From assembly GCF_026341775.1 (NCBI RefSeq), contig NZ_JAPEOB010000002.1:372001-436000 (forward strand): a stretch of DNA of 64,000 nucleotides. Direction: 5' to 3'. How positions within the stretch are numbered: the first letter of the stretch is position 1; each line of letters begins with the position of its first letter. The translations under genes were made by a program, and so were the position numbers. The DNA comes from Streptomyces sp. NBC_00654 (GTDB lineage: Bacteria; Actinomycetota; Actinomycetes; Streptomycetales; Streptomycetaceae). Shown here in pieces: positions 9,722 to 18,253 of this stretch. The notes beneath the pieces were generated by a model that saw only the letters and a list, made by a program, of their open reading frames with translations, had not been told where the DNA came from and made no database searches.

Positions 9722-9762
9722 GGTGGGCGAACTCCGGCCTCCGGCACCTGAGTTCGCCCACC
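9722..9762. terminator. Bidirectional hairpin terminator
   Basis: A 13-bp perfect inverted repeat (arms 9722-9734 and 9750-9762; arm GGTGGGCGAACTC) with a 15-nt loop, between the convergent PQQ-propeller and NTF2-like genes. No U-tract on either side, as is common in Streptomyces. Confidence 0.75.
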
Positions 9763-9915
9763 GGCTCGCAGAGTGCTGGGTCCTCCGGGCAGATTCCGGC
9801 GGCGCTCCCCGGGGCCCACGGCTTCACGGGCGACGATGTCCCGGACGGGGCAGCGGCTTCTGATCTCCTGAGGGATGTCCCGCTCAGCACCGTTCCTCGG
9901 GAGCGGAAAATGGGA

Positions 9916-10287
9916 TCATGAAGCTCTCCCCTTCGGCATGGTGTAGATGCACTCCTCGATCCGCTCGATGAGATCACCTTCGAATCGAAAATACACCACG
10001 GCGTGGACCTCGTTGAATGACCCGCCGACCATATTCAGGTGGAGCACGTGCTGCTGGAACACCTCGTTCGAACTGTGAAATCGGCGGATGACGTCGTACT
10101 GCAGCGACTTGACATCGACGGCAAAGGCCTTGAACTGCTCCAGGCTCTCACCGATCCCCTGTGCCCCGTTGCCGTCGTTCTGCCAAACGGTCGCCCGGTC
10201 CGTACACAACGCCTGGGCGCGGGATAAATCGCGCACCTCCAGACACTGCAGAAAAAGATTCACTTTCGCACTCAGATCTTGCTGCAC
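9916..10287 (-). CDS. NTF2-like (SnoaL-type fold) protein
   Basis: 123 residues starting MQQDLSAKVN. It is a single NTF2-like domain: helical N-terminus (residues 1-30), a middle with WQND and a GIGESLEQF helix, and C-terminal strands including HAVVYFRFEGDLI and IEECIYTMPK. The family includes polyketide cyclases, isomerases and ligand-binding proteins. No catalytic residues can be assigned here. The start has no strong ribosome binding site. It is convergent with the PQQ lipoprotein, with a shared hairpin between them. Confidence 0.75.
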   Translation of the reverse strand: MQQDLSAKVNLFLQCLEVRDLSRAQALCTDRATVWQNDGNGAQGIGESLEQFKAFAVDVKSLQYDVIRRFHSSNEVFQQHVLHLNMVGGSFNEVHAVVYFRFEGDLIERIEECIYTMPKGRAS

Positions 10288-10840
10288 ATCGATCCCTCAT
10301 TCCTTCTGCGGAGACGGAGTGTGACCGATCGAGTCAATGGCGAGTGGGCGACGACAGTGCCGGCTTCGACGCCATACGAGGTAATAACTCGAACCACTGT
10401 CGACGGCCCTGCCGATGCGGTCAAGCTCATTGTGTCGATGCAATCGATCGCATGGTGCGATGCGTTCTTCCGGAGCTGCGGGATTCGAGCGATGGTGATT
10501 TTCCCGCGCGCGCCGGTGACCAGGGGCCGGACGCCCTGCTGTGGGCCGCCACCGGCACCGGCGCTGATGCCTCGGTCACACCGTTCCGTTCCGTTCCGTC
10601 CCCCTGGGCACAGAAATTCAGGCAGAAAACTCGTGACGGCACCGAACAGCCCACGATCATCTCCACCATCTACCGAGCCGTTCAGGCACCGCACGAGATA
10701 ATCCGATGGGCAGCGACGCTGTATCGCATCGAGCGATCCGGTCCCACTGGATCACAGGATTGACCATGTCGGCCAGGTCGAGGACAGTGGATCCGAAGGC
10801 CCGGCAGCACGCGTTCACGCCGATGTCTCAGGGAGGTACG
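10288..10840. other. Intergenic region, no recognisable gene
   Basis: About 550 bp, less GC-biased than its neighbours. Short frames on both strands lack coherent codon bias or motifs. It ends with a strong ribosome binding site (GGGAGGT) before the truncated glycosyltransferase fragment. Confidence 0.5.
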
Positions 10841-11062
10841 GTGACCGGTCGAGTCATCTACGCGTCGTTCGAATTCCAGTTCCCGTTGGGTGGAATTCGC
10901 GTGCTGAACCAACAGGTCTCGCTGTTGCGGGCCGCCGGCGTCGAAGCATTCCGCTGGACACCCACGCCGGGATTCCGCTACACGTGGTTCGACGACGATG
11001 TGCCGACGCTGTCCGGCATGACCCTGGATCTCGGGCACGAGGACGTCCTCGTGCTGCACTAA
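10841..11062 (+). pseudogene. N-terminal fragment of a glycosyltransferase-like gene, cut by MITE
   Basis: GTG at 10841 follows GGGAGGTACG. The 73-codon product starts VIYASFEFQFPLGG and runs through RVLNQQVSLLRAAG and GFRYTWFDDD. That looks like the first Rossmann half of a polysaccharide-type glycosyltransferase. The stop (TAA at 11060-11062) is created exactly where the MITE-like repeat begins (11061), so the rest of the gene is missing. Family assignment rests on the short N-terminal motif only. Confidence 0.6.
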
Positions 11063-11208
11063 AGGGCTGTCCCGTAATCCCTGGCGGATCAGCGCGCGGC
11101 GTCGTATGCGGTGCATCGCAAGGCGGAGGGACGCCCGCATACCGGATGTATGCGGGCGTTCCGACAACGCGGCGAGGTGCCGTAGCTGTCGTCGCGCGCC
11201 CGCCAGGG
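11061..11208. mobile_element. MITE-like element, copy A (right end missing)
   Basis: About 148 bp, strongly similar to 46896-47045. The left terminal repeat is present (begins AAAGGGCTGTCCCGTAATCC). The last ~17 bp of the right terminal repeat are replaced by ketopantoate-reductase sequence after CCGCCAGGG. The centre holds a perfect 11-bp hairpin (arm ACGCCCGCATA, 7-nt loop). No transposase is encoded. It lies exactly between two truncated genes. Confidence 0.85.
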
Positions 11209-11785
11209 CCTTGGCCCACAGATAGCCCTCGACGTTGTCGCTGGCCACCGCCGGACCCCAGCTCCGCAGGTCGGACACGATGGAGCGGACGCGGGCACTG
11301 ACCGGGGCGCCGTCGGGATCACCGATGACGAGGGCGCCGGCGCCGCCGTCCAGGATGACGCCTGGTTCGATGACGTCGGCGAAGATGTTGACGAACGCGG
11401 CGACGGTGCGCTCGGCGCCCACGTGCCGGGCGATGAGGTTCTCGTTGAAGCCGTTCTGGAGGGAGACCACACAGCCGTCCGGGGCCAGGCGGGGTGCGAT
11501 CCAGGCTGCTGCGGTAGCCGTGGCCTGGGCCTTCACAGCCAGCAGAACCCGCCCGAGGGTGCCGTCGAACTCGTCAGGGGTGGTGGCGGCGACCGGCACG
11601 CCGGTGCGGGTGCCGCCATGTGCGACGACGAATCCGTCGGCGCGGATCGCCGCCACGTGTGCCGGGTCGGTGTCGACCACGGTGACGGGGTGTCCGGCCC
11701 GCGCGAGGGCGAAGGCGAGCGTGCCGCCGATCGCGCCCCCGCCGACGACGGTGTAGGCGGCCCGTCGCGGGGAGGTGTCGGTCAT
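11209..11785 (-). pseudogene. 2-dehydropantoate 2-reductase family, C-terminal domain lost
   Basis: Starts at ATG 11785, overlapping the upstream SDR fragment's stop (ATGA). The Rossmann N-terminal domain is intact: VVGGGAIGGTLAFALARAG, TVVDTD, LLAVKAQ, VVSLQNGFNE. The protein breaks off at EGYLWAKALAG, just where the helical C-terminal domain should start, and the frame continues through the MITE into unrelated sequence to a stop at 10682. Without the C-terminal domain the active site (Lys, Glu) is incomplete, so it is probably not functional. Confidence 0.8.
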
Positions 11786-12528
11786 GAGGTGGGTCCTTCC
11801 GTGGTGGCGGCCGGTATCGCGGGCAGCGGGACGGCGCGGGTGTCGCCGGGCTGCCAGATGCGGGGCAGGTGCAGTGCGCCCGTACTGGACCCGCCGTCCA
11901 CCCTCAGCACCTCCCCGGTGATCCACGAGGCGTCCTGGCCCGTGATCCAGCACACGGCGCGGGCGATGTCGTACGGAGTGCCGGGGCGGCCCAGCGGGTT
12001 GGCGCCGATGGCCGCGGCGTACTCGGCGGATACGGGGTTGCAGTCGCCGGCGACCTGGACGAAGCCGGGGCTGACGGCGTTCACGCGGATGCCGTATTCG
12101 CCCAGTTCCAGGGCGGCGGCGCGGGTGGCCATCTCCAGGGCGGCCTTGGAACTCGCGTAGGGGCCCCGCCGGGCCGGGACCGCAGTGCGGAACCGGAGGA
12201 GATGTTGACGACCGTGCCGGGCCGCCCGGCCGCCATGGCGAGCCGGGCGAACGCGGCCGTGGTGAGGACGGGGGCACGCAGATTGACGGCGAACAGCCGG
12301 TCCCAGGCGGGGGCGTCGACGTCCGCCATGTCGAGGGACGGGTAGACACCTGCCGCGTTGACCAGGACGTCGACGGGACCCTGCTCCGCCCAGGCCCTCT
12401 CGATCAGGCTGGAGGGGGCGTCCGGGTCGGCCAGGTCCGCGGCGTGCGCAGCCTGGTCACCGCCCAGCCGTGCCGCGGCCCGATCAAGGGCCTCGGGGTC
12501 GCGGTCGGTGAGGGTGAGCAGCGCTCCC
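11782..12528 (-). pseudogene. Short-chain dehydrogenase, N-terminus missing and frameshifted
   Basis: The N-terminal nucleotide-binding strand and TGxxxGIG motif are absent. The sequence enters at LLTLTDRDPEAL, fused in frame to a deacetylase fragment. VLVNAAGVY and VVNISSGSA are present. A one-base shift in the run of G and C at about 12160-12178 then separates this from the YASSKAAL active-site segment and the C-terminal half (RVNAVSPGF, ITGEVLRVDGG), which reads in another frame to a stop at 11782. The ketopantoate-reductase start overlaps that stop, so the original operon order is still visible. Confidence 0.8.
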
Positions 12529-12955
12529 GTGTCCAGGGCGCGGGCGGTCAGCTCTCTCTCGTCGTCGCGTCCCAGCAGCATGTTCCGCTCGTGGATCCAG
12601 CCGTGGACGGCCAGTTCGTGCCCGTCATACGTGTACGCACGCGCCTCCTCGGGGTGGATCAGGGCAGAGACGGCCGGCATGAAGAACGTCGCGGGGGCGC
12701 GGTGACGGGCGAGCAGGTCCAGGATCCGGGCCGCGCCGACACGGGCACCGTACTCGCCCTGGGCGAGCCGGCCGGGACTGGTCTCGCCGTCGCGCAGCGG
12801 GATCGTCTCGTGGTCGGAGTCGAAGGACAGGGCGACCGCGACCCGGGCGTTGCCGGGCCAGCGGCCGGGGACCAGCCTCCGTCCGGCGCGCACGGCGTCC
12901 ACGTGTCCGCGCCAGGTTTGTTCGGTCCAGCGCCAGCTCTCTGCGGGCAGGCCGG
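12529..12955 (-). pseudogene. Polysaccharide deacetylase fragment (internal piece)
   Basis: Reads from SWRWTEQTWRGH through VALSFDSDHETI, APATFFMPA and DGHELAVHGWIHER to LGRDDERELTARALDT. This is the N-terminal half of a NodB-type polysaccharide deacetylase, with the metal-binding SFDSDHE (motif 1) and HGWIHE (motif 2) still present. No start codon belongs to it: upstream it is joined to an AsnC regulator remnant, downstream it runs in frame into an SDR remnant. Confidence 0.75.
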
Positions 12956-13366
12956 AGTCGTGATGAGGTCGGCCGCGGGCAGGTCGGTGAAGAGCATCCG
13001 CATCATCTCCTCGTTGTCGCGGGCAACGAAGTCGACGATCAGATCGGCGGCGCCGGTGACCACGGCCACGAAGCGGACGTCCGGACCTGCGGTGAGCCGG
13101 TCCGCGACGGCCAGGCCCTGGCCCGGTTTGGCCTGTACCCGGACGAGCATGGAGGATCCCTCCCGCGTCCGGTCCAGTTCCATGGTGCCGACGATCCGCA
13201 GCAGCCCCCGCTCGCACAGGGAGCGGTATCGCCGCTGGGCGGTCGTCTCACTGGCGTCCACCCAGCGTGCCACCGCGCTCCACGGGGCACGACCGTTGAG
13301 CTGGAGCGCGGCGATGATGCGCTGGTCCAGCTCGTCGATGGTGCCCACAGGGGCTTGGTGCTTCAT
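12956..13366 (-). pseudogene. Lrp/AsnC-family regulator, C-terminally truncated
   Basis: ATG at 13366 (MKHQAP). The N-terminal helix-turn-helix is intact (DELDQRIIAALQLNGR, then SETTAQRRYRSL). The ligand-sensing domain is partly present (VAVVTGAADLIVDFVARDNEE) but sequence identity ends near 12956, where it meets the deacetylase fragment in another frame. It probably once controlled the downstream deacetylase/SDR/reductase operon. Confidence 0.8.
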
Positions 13367-13402
13367 GGTGCCGACGGTAACGAGCACCCTCACTACCGTC
13401 AA

Positions 13403-13824
13403 TGAAGGAATCCTGCATCATCGCTGGTCAAAGCCTTTTCATCCCGCAGCCACAGCGCCCCGGAGGGGTAAAGAACGCAGCTGGGCCCCGTGCACACGGA
13501 TGGCTGGAACATGACGGATTACGCCACACGCGTGTCCAAAAAGACACCTGGCGTCCATCGGGGCGCACCCGTCCGGCACCGACCGCGGTACGGAAAGCCC
13601 CGTGAGCGACCGGAGCCTGCGGTCCTGCCGAGGCACAGTCACCGGTGACGGCCAGGAGACGCCTGCTGCGAGGGCCGCGCCGTCACATACGCGCTGAACA
13701 GGTCCCGGCGGCCGGACAGAACGACTTGAGGACAGCCCAGCAGGGCGTCAGTCGGTGCCCGAGCCACGGCCACCGGAACCTGAGTATCGGCATCAATGTC
13801 AGTGCCGGCCTTTATCCTCACCTC
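13403..13824. other. Intergenic region, nothing recognised
   Basis: About 420 bp between the AsnC remnant (transcribed left) and the lipoprotein (transcribed right). It should hold both promoters, but I see no clear -35/-10 pair, repeat or gene. Confidence 0.4.
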
Positions 13825-14499
13825 ATGAAAAACGCCAAGATTGTTGTCGGCCTGGTCACGGCCGTTCTGCTCACCGCCGGTTGCGGCTCCAGCGACGCCG
13901 AGGACAGCGCCGCGCAGAAGGCTCTGCCGGTCGCCGTCGACGGCCCCCAGAAGGACGTGGTCCCGCAGCGTGAAGCGGGCGAAAGGCTCAAGATCACCCC
14001 GCTCCCCCCGATGGACGCGCCCTTCGTCGAGAAGGTGGAACACAACCTGCGCCAGGCCGTTCTCCGCTCCGCACGGGTACCCGGCGAGACCAGCGCCAAA
14101 TGCCCCGACGGCGTGGACGAGAAGGCCGGCGCGGTCAGCCAGTGCATCGCCACGTACGAAGGAGTCGATGTTCCCTACGAGGTGAAGATCAGCGAATCAG
14201 CCAAGGAAGGCAACTCCCTCATCTTCTTCGACACCACACCCAAGAAGGGTCTGCTGGTGGCGAAGGCGGTGTACGACTCGCTCAACGAGAGCTACGGTTC
14301 CGAGTCCGGCCGCACCGATGCCAGCAAGCTCGCCTGCGAGGAGATACCCGCCGCGAAGGCGGTCCCCCTGGGCAAGGACACGGGCTACACCTGCCAGTAC
14401 TGGAGCAAGTTCGCCGACGAGGGCGAACCCGGCTACGCGACCCTGCGACTCACGATGGGCGCACAGGGATACGGGCTCGGTTTCCAGCCCGTCGAGTAG
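13825..14499 (+). CDS. Secreted lipoprotein of unknown function
   Basis: 224 residues from ATG at 13825, chosen because it gives a clean signal peptide: MKNAKIVVGL, a hydrophobic core and lipobox LTAGC. The mature part has four further Cys (in AKCPDG, SQCIAT, LACEE and YTCQYW), which could form two disulphides, as in secreted DUF4333-like proteins. No enzyme motif is visible. It stands alone; the next gene on the same strand is far downstream. Confidence 0.75.
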   Translation: MKNAKIVVGLVTAVLLTAGCGSSDAEDSAAQKALPVAVDGPQKDVVPQREAGERLKITPLPPMDAPFVEKVEHNLRQAVLRSARVPGETSAKCPDGVDEKAGAVSQCIATYEGVDVPYEVKISESAKEGNSLIFFDTTPKKGLLVAKAVYDSLNESYGSESGRTDASKLACEEIPAAKAVPLGKDTGYTCQYWSKFADEGEPGYATLRLTMGAQGYGLGFQPVE

Positions 14500-14539
14500 C
14501 CCGGGAAGATCGTTCCCCCTTGAAAGTGAGCCGGTCGGG

Positions 14540-14760
14540 GAAGCATCGTGCTGAACACGCGGACCAGCGTCGATCTCGCTCCTGCCAGGTGTTGCCGGGC
14601 CGCATCTCAAGCCACTCCAGCACCTTGAGCAGGGTCAGCTTCCTGTTGCAGCGGGACTTGGAGTCCTGGCCGAGAAACGGGGGCTCCAGCATCCGGGCGA
14701 CCACGGCGGCGGGGGTCTGCCGTGTCGTCGGCCGGCTCTTCGGGTTGGCCCGGGGCGGGA
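14540..14760 (-). pseudogene. Remnant of a site-specific integrase N-terminal region
   Basis: The minus strand encodes ARMLEPPFLGQ, NRKLTLLKVLEWLE, RPGNTWQER and W-S-A-C-S-A. This resembles the N-terminal SAM-like segment of streptomycete tyrosine recombinases, where an E-W-L-x-x-x-P-G-x-T-W motif is common. No catalytic R-H-R-Y domain follows. It is a short decayed piece, and the identification rests on one motif. Confidence 0.4.
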
Positions 14761-14927
14761 ACTTCCGCCACAGCGCGATGGCTTCCGTGCTGAGCCGCCA
14801 GGGACGCGGCCACCGCGGCGGTGATGGCGTTGGTGGTCGTGGCCTCCCTGGCCGGACAGGGAGGTTTGGCTGGGAGGTTTGGCTTTTCTCTGAATCCACT
14901 GGGAGAAGTCGCGGGCCTCGATACGGG

Positions 14928-14970
14928 TCGCCCCGATCCAGGGCGCCCCGATCCAGGGCGCCCCGATCCA
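14928..14970. repeat. 15-bp tandem repeat (about 2.9 copies)
   Basis: Unit GGGCGCCCCGATCCA. Two exact copies lie at 14941-14970, preceded by a 13-bp partial copy. In the minus frame it reads as repeated W-I-G-A-P. No surrounding gene is credible, so it looks like slippage in decaying sequence. Confidence 0.8.
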
Positions 14971-15096
14971 TGGCACCTCTGCCTCCCACAAGAAGCCGCT
15001 CCGCACCGAGCAAGAGGACACATCGGGGTGATCGGCTCAGGTATTCACGGATCCATCCGTCTCGCCTTCACACTTCGCGCGACACAGTGGCGGGAC

Positions 15097-16041
15097 TCAT
15101 CCGACCCGCCACTGTGTTGTTTCCGAGCTCCGGTGATCGCTGGGCCGCGTGCCGCGCAGCCGCTTGAACGCCACGCTCAGCGCGAAGGCGTTGGCGTAGC
15201 CCACCTTCCTGGCGATCGTGCCCACCGTGTCGTCGGTCTCCCGCAGCAGGTCCGCGGCCAAGGTGATCCGCCAGTCCGCGAGGTAGGCCATCGGTGGTGC
15301 GCCGACCAGCGCCGTGAACCGCCGGGCGAGCGCTGCCCGCGATACCCCCACTTTGGCCGCCAGGTCCGCCACCGTCCAAGGGCGGGCGGGTGTGTCGTGC
15401 AGCAGCCGCAGCGCAGTACCCACCACCGGATCGTCCAGTGCGCGGCACCAGGCAGGGGCATCCGCGTCGGGGTTGTCGAACCAGCTGCGCAGCGCGGAAA
15501 CCAGCATCAGGTCCAGCAGCCGGTCCAGCACCAGATCCTGTCCCGGTCGCTCTCTGGTGACCTCCTCGGCCAGCATCTCCACCGACAGGTAGGGGCTGCC
15601 CCCGGCCGGCACCACCAGCACGGCGGGCAGGGCATGCAGCAGTCGTTCGCTGAGCTCTCCCCTGCGCTCAAAAGCCCCGCTGACCAGCACGGCAGCCCCC
15701 TCGGCCGGTGTTCCGCAGCTCCGGGCCGGCCCGGAGGCGTGCTCGACGCCCTCGGCCCTTGGGCAGTAGTCGGTACTGGTCACCACCAGCGAGGGTCTGG
15801 TCGCGGGGTCGTCGGCCACCGTGTAGGGCACGTCGCCGCGGATGACGGCGATGTCGCCGACGCCGATGGGCACCGGCTCGTGCTGGTCGGGAACGATCCA
15901 GGCCCGGCCGCGCACCATCGTGGCCAGCGTCAGCGGGGCACCACTGGCCATCCGCAGCGCCCAGGGCGGTCGCATGGTCGTCTGCCGGAAGATGGCGCCG
16001 CGCGCCCGTACTTCTGCCAACAGCTCCGACACGGCGTCCAT
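15097..16041 (-). CDS. AraC-family regulator with cupin-type sensor domain
   Basis: 314 residues from ATG at 16041. The N-terminal ~180 residues are an AraC-type cupin (V-x-I-G-x-G-D-I-A-V-I-R strand; SYLSVEM-like region). The C-terminal ~100 residues hold two helix-turn-helices (WTVADLAAKVGVSRAALARR and TVGTIARKVGYANAFALSVA), ending with FKRLRG-type recognition sequence. It is divergent from the NAD(P)-binding oxidoreductase at 16122 with 80 bp between them. In this arrangement AraC proteins usually control the neighbour in response to an oxidised or electrophilic substrate (inference). Confidence 0.9.
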   Translation of the reverse strand: MDAVSELLAEVRARGAIFRQTTMRPPWALRMASGAPLTLATMVRGRAWIVPDQHEPVPIGVGDIAVIRGDVPYTVADDPATRPSLVVTSTDYCPRAEGVEHASGPARSCGTPAEGAAVLVSGAFERRGELSERLLHALPAVLVVPAGGSPYLSVEMLAEEVTRERPGQDLVLDRLLDLMLVSALRSWFDNPDADAPAWCRALDDPVVGTALRLLHDTPARPWTVADLAAKVGVSRAALARRFTALVGAPPMAYLADWRITLAADLLRETDDTVGTIARKVGYANAFALSVAFKRLRGTRPSDHRSSETTQWRVG

Positions 16042-16121
16042 GCCCTCAGCATAGACGCCTGGACATCAAGTGGAGCTTGCCAGCCATGGATCGTCTCGGC
16101 GCCGGCCCGTTGACTGGGGTC

Positions 16122-16967
16122 ATGTCTGAACTTCCGATTCTTGTCACCGGGGCAACCGGTAAGTCTGGCCGTCGAGTTGTCGGCCAACTGCGGACCAAGG
16201 GGCTGTCTGTTCGCGCGGCGGCCCGGAACGGCGAGCACATCTTCGACTGGACCGACAGCGGCACCTGGGATGCCGCTCTGGAGGGCGTGCAGTCCATCTA
16301 CATCGTGCAGTTGGACGGCACGAAGCTCGTTCGCCCGTTCATCGAGCGGGCGGTGCAGCATGGGGTGCGGCGGATCGTGCTGGCCTCGGGGCGCGGAATC
16401 GACAATCCGGACTACGCGAAGGACAGCAGCGGTGTCTTTGAGGGCATCGTCGACAGCGAGGCCGCCGTACGGGACAGCGGTCTGGAGTGGACGATCAGCA
16501 GGCCCGGCTGGTTCGCGCAGAACTTCAGCGAGGGCTTCTTCGCTGATGCCGTCCGCGCCGGTGAGCTGCGGCTACCGGGCGGCGATGGGGCTGCCAGCTT
16601 CGTCGATGCAGAGGACATCGCCGCGGTGGTGGTCGCCGCGCTGACCGAGGACCGGCACGCGGGCCAGATCTATGAGTTGTCCGGACCCCGGGCGGTGACG
16701 CTGGCCGAGGCGTCCGCCACGATCTCCGAGGCCACCGGCCGGAAAATCCGCTACGTGCCGCTCTCCGTCGAGGGCTACGTCGCGGAACTCGTGCAGCAGG
16801 GACTGCCGCCCACGGACGCCCAAGCCTTCGCGGACGTCATTGAGCCACTCAGGGAGGGTACGGACGAGTACGTCTCCGACGGCGTGCAGCGTGCCCTTGG
16901 CCGCTCGCCTCGGACCTTTGCCGAATTCGCCAAGTCCACTGCCGACAGGGGTGGTTGGCCGGGCTGA
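16122..16967 (+). CDS. NmrA-type NAD(P)H-binding oxidoreductase
   Basis: 281 residues from ATG at 16122, preceded by a purine-rich TGGGG. The N-terminal LVTGATGKSGRRVV is the GxTGxxG dinucleotide-binding motif. The C-terminal part (ELSGPRAVTLAEASATISEA) is typical of atypical SDR/NmrA quinone-oxidoreductase-like proteins. Tyr-xxx-Lys of classical SDRs is absent, as expected for this subgroup. It is controlled most likely by the divergent AraC regulator. Confidence 0.88.
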   Translation: MSELPILVTGATGKSGRRVVGQLRTKGLSVRAAARNGEHIFDWTDSGTWDAALEGVQSIYIVQLDGTKLVRPFIERAVQHGVRRIVLASGRGIDNPDYAKDSSGVFEGIVDSEAAVRDSGLEWTISRPGWFAQNFSEGFFADAVRAGELRLPGGDGAASFVDAEDIAAVVVAALTEDRHAGQIYELSGPRAVTLAEASATISEATGRKIRYVPLSVEGYVAELVQQGLPPTDAQAFADVIEPLREGTDEYVSDGVQRALGRSPRTFAEFAKSTADRGGWPG

Positions 16968-17039
16968 CCGTGTCAACGAAACCGGCGCGATGCGATCCGG
17001 TCGACGGCTCTCTCCGCGTTTCTGACGCAGGAAGGTAGA

Positions 17040-17066
17040 GGTGAGATCGATGCCCTCGATCTCACC
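17040..17066. terminator. Hairpin downstream of the NmrA gene
   Basis: An 11-bp perfect inverted repeat (GGTGAGATCGA, 5-nt loop TGCCC, TCGATCTCACC), 73 bp after the stop at 16967. No U-tract. Probably an intrinsic terminator. Confidence 0.6.
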
Positions 17067-17131
17067 GAGCCATCCCCTTGCTCGGCACCGGCCCGGCGGA
17101 CCAAGAGTTAGGTCTTGATCTCGTCGAAGCA

Positions 17132-17151
17132 AGGCGAGGCGAGGCGAGGCA
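17132..17151. repeat. (AGGCG)n microsatellite
   Basis: About 3.8 copies of a 5-bp unit in the otherwise featureless 394-bp gap between 16967 and 17362. Confidence 0.7.
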
Positions 17152-17361
17152 GCATCTTGGGGGTGGTGTTGCGCATGGCAGCGCCGATGTGGACTTCGCC
17201 CGATCCCCCACGCCTGCGGATTCGCCCGTCGGCCGTCGCGTCGAGGTCAGGCTTCGGCAACCGTGTCTCCTGGGTGCACGCGGCCCCTACGGGGCACATT
17301 CCGGGGTTTGCTGGGGCCGTCCCCGATTGGCCGGAGGCAGCCGGACTGTGAGTCTGCCGGT

Positions 17362-17967
17362 ATGACCTCCAAACTCGTGGGCGTGCGGAGCCCCGCGTTC
17401 ACCGCTCCGCTCATGCTGCTGCTGTACGGCCTGCTGCGACTCCTCGACGGGTTGGACGGGGAGCACGGACCCGGGCTCGCCTGGAACCTCGGACACACGC
17501 TGTTCTTCATCGCCTTCGCACTCTTCGGCATGGTGACGATCAGGCTGCGGCAGCTCGCCCCCGCCGCCACCATACGCAGGCGTTTCCTCGCCAACATGGC
17601 TGCGGCAGTCGGCCTGTTCGGCGTCGCCTGTTTCCTCTGGGTCATTCTCGGTGATCTGTTCGCGCAGCTGGACACCGCGGCACCCTTGCCTGAACCCCTG
17701 AAGATGATCGGCCCACTTGCGTTCCAGCTGGGCTGGCTCACCCTGCTGGTCATGCTGGCGGCCGCCAAGCCGCGTCTGCTGCCCGCTTGGAGTCCCCTGC
17801 TGGTACTCGTGGGTTTCCTCCTGTTCGCGGCCAACCTGGATCTGCTGCCGATCGGCGCATTGCTCCTCATGGCCGGACTGACTCCCGTGGCCCGCATATC
17901 CAGGCCACCGTCCGCCACGGCACCACAGGCGGTCGGCACATCGGAACAGATTCCGTCCTCTCGTTGA
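17362..17967 (+). CDS. Five-helix integral membrane protein, function unknown
   Basis: 201 residues from ATG at 17362. Hydrophobic segments lie near residues 10-26, 38-56, 70-92, 108-128 and 132-165 (the last possibly two helices). There are no charged catalytic motifs, so I cannot assign a family. The C-terminal tail is short, Ser/Pro-rich and presumably cytoplasmic. It stands alone between a hairpin and the frameshifted oxygenase transcribed toward it. Confidence 0.7.
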   Translation: MTSKLVGVRSPAFTAPLMLLLYGLLRLLDGLDGEHGPGLAWNLGHTLFFIAFALFGMVTIRLRQLAPAATIRRRFLANMAAAVGLFGVACFLWVILGDLFAQLDTAAPLPEPLKMIGPLAFQLGWLTLLVMLAAAKPRLLPAWSPLLVLVGFLLFAANLDLLPIGALLLMAGLTPVARISRPPSATAPQAVGTSEQIPSSR

Positions 17968-18253
17968 GGGGCCGTCGACGGCGCCGCCGTCGGGCCCGAG
18001 TCTCTCTCCCCCCGCGAGCGGCACTCCGGCGATCGGTCGCCAGAGTGACCACGTCGACGGTCTCGGCGCCGCCTGCGGCGTAGGCGAGGGACAAGTGTGG
18101 GTAACAGCTCGGCTCTGCTTTGACAGCATCGCCGGTGCGGGTCATCACCTGGGTATCGCCTGGATGAGAGGTGCCCACAACCCTGGCGACCGGAGGCCCT
18201 GGCCATCCGCTGACTTCCACGCCGGGGTTGCCGACCGAGGCGCGGGTCGAACG

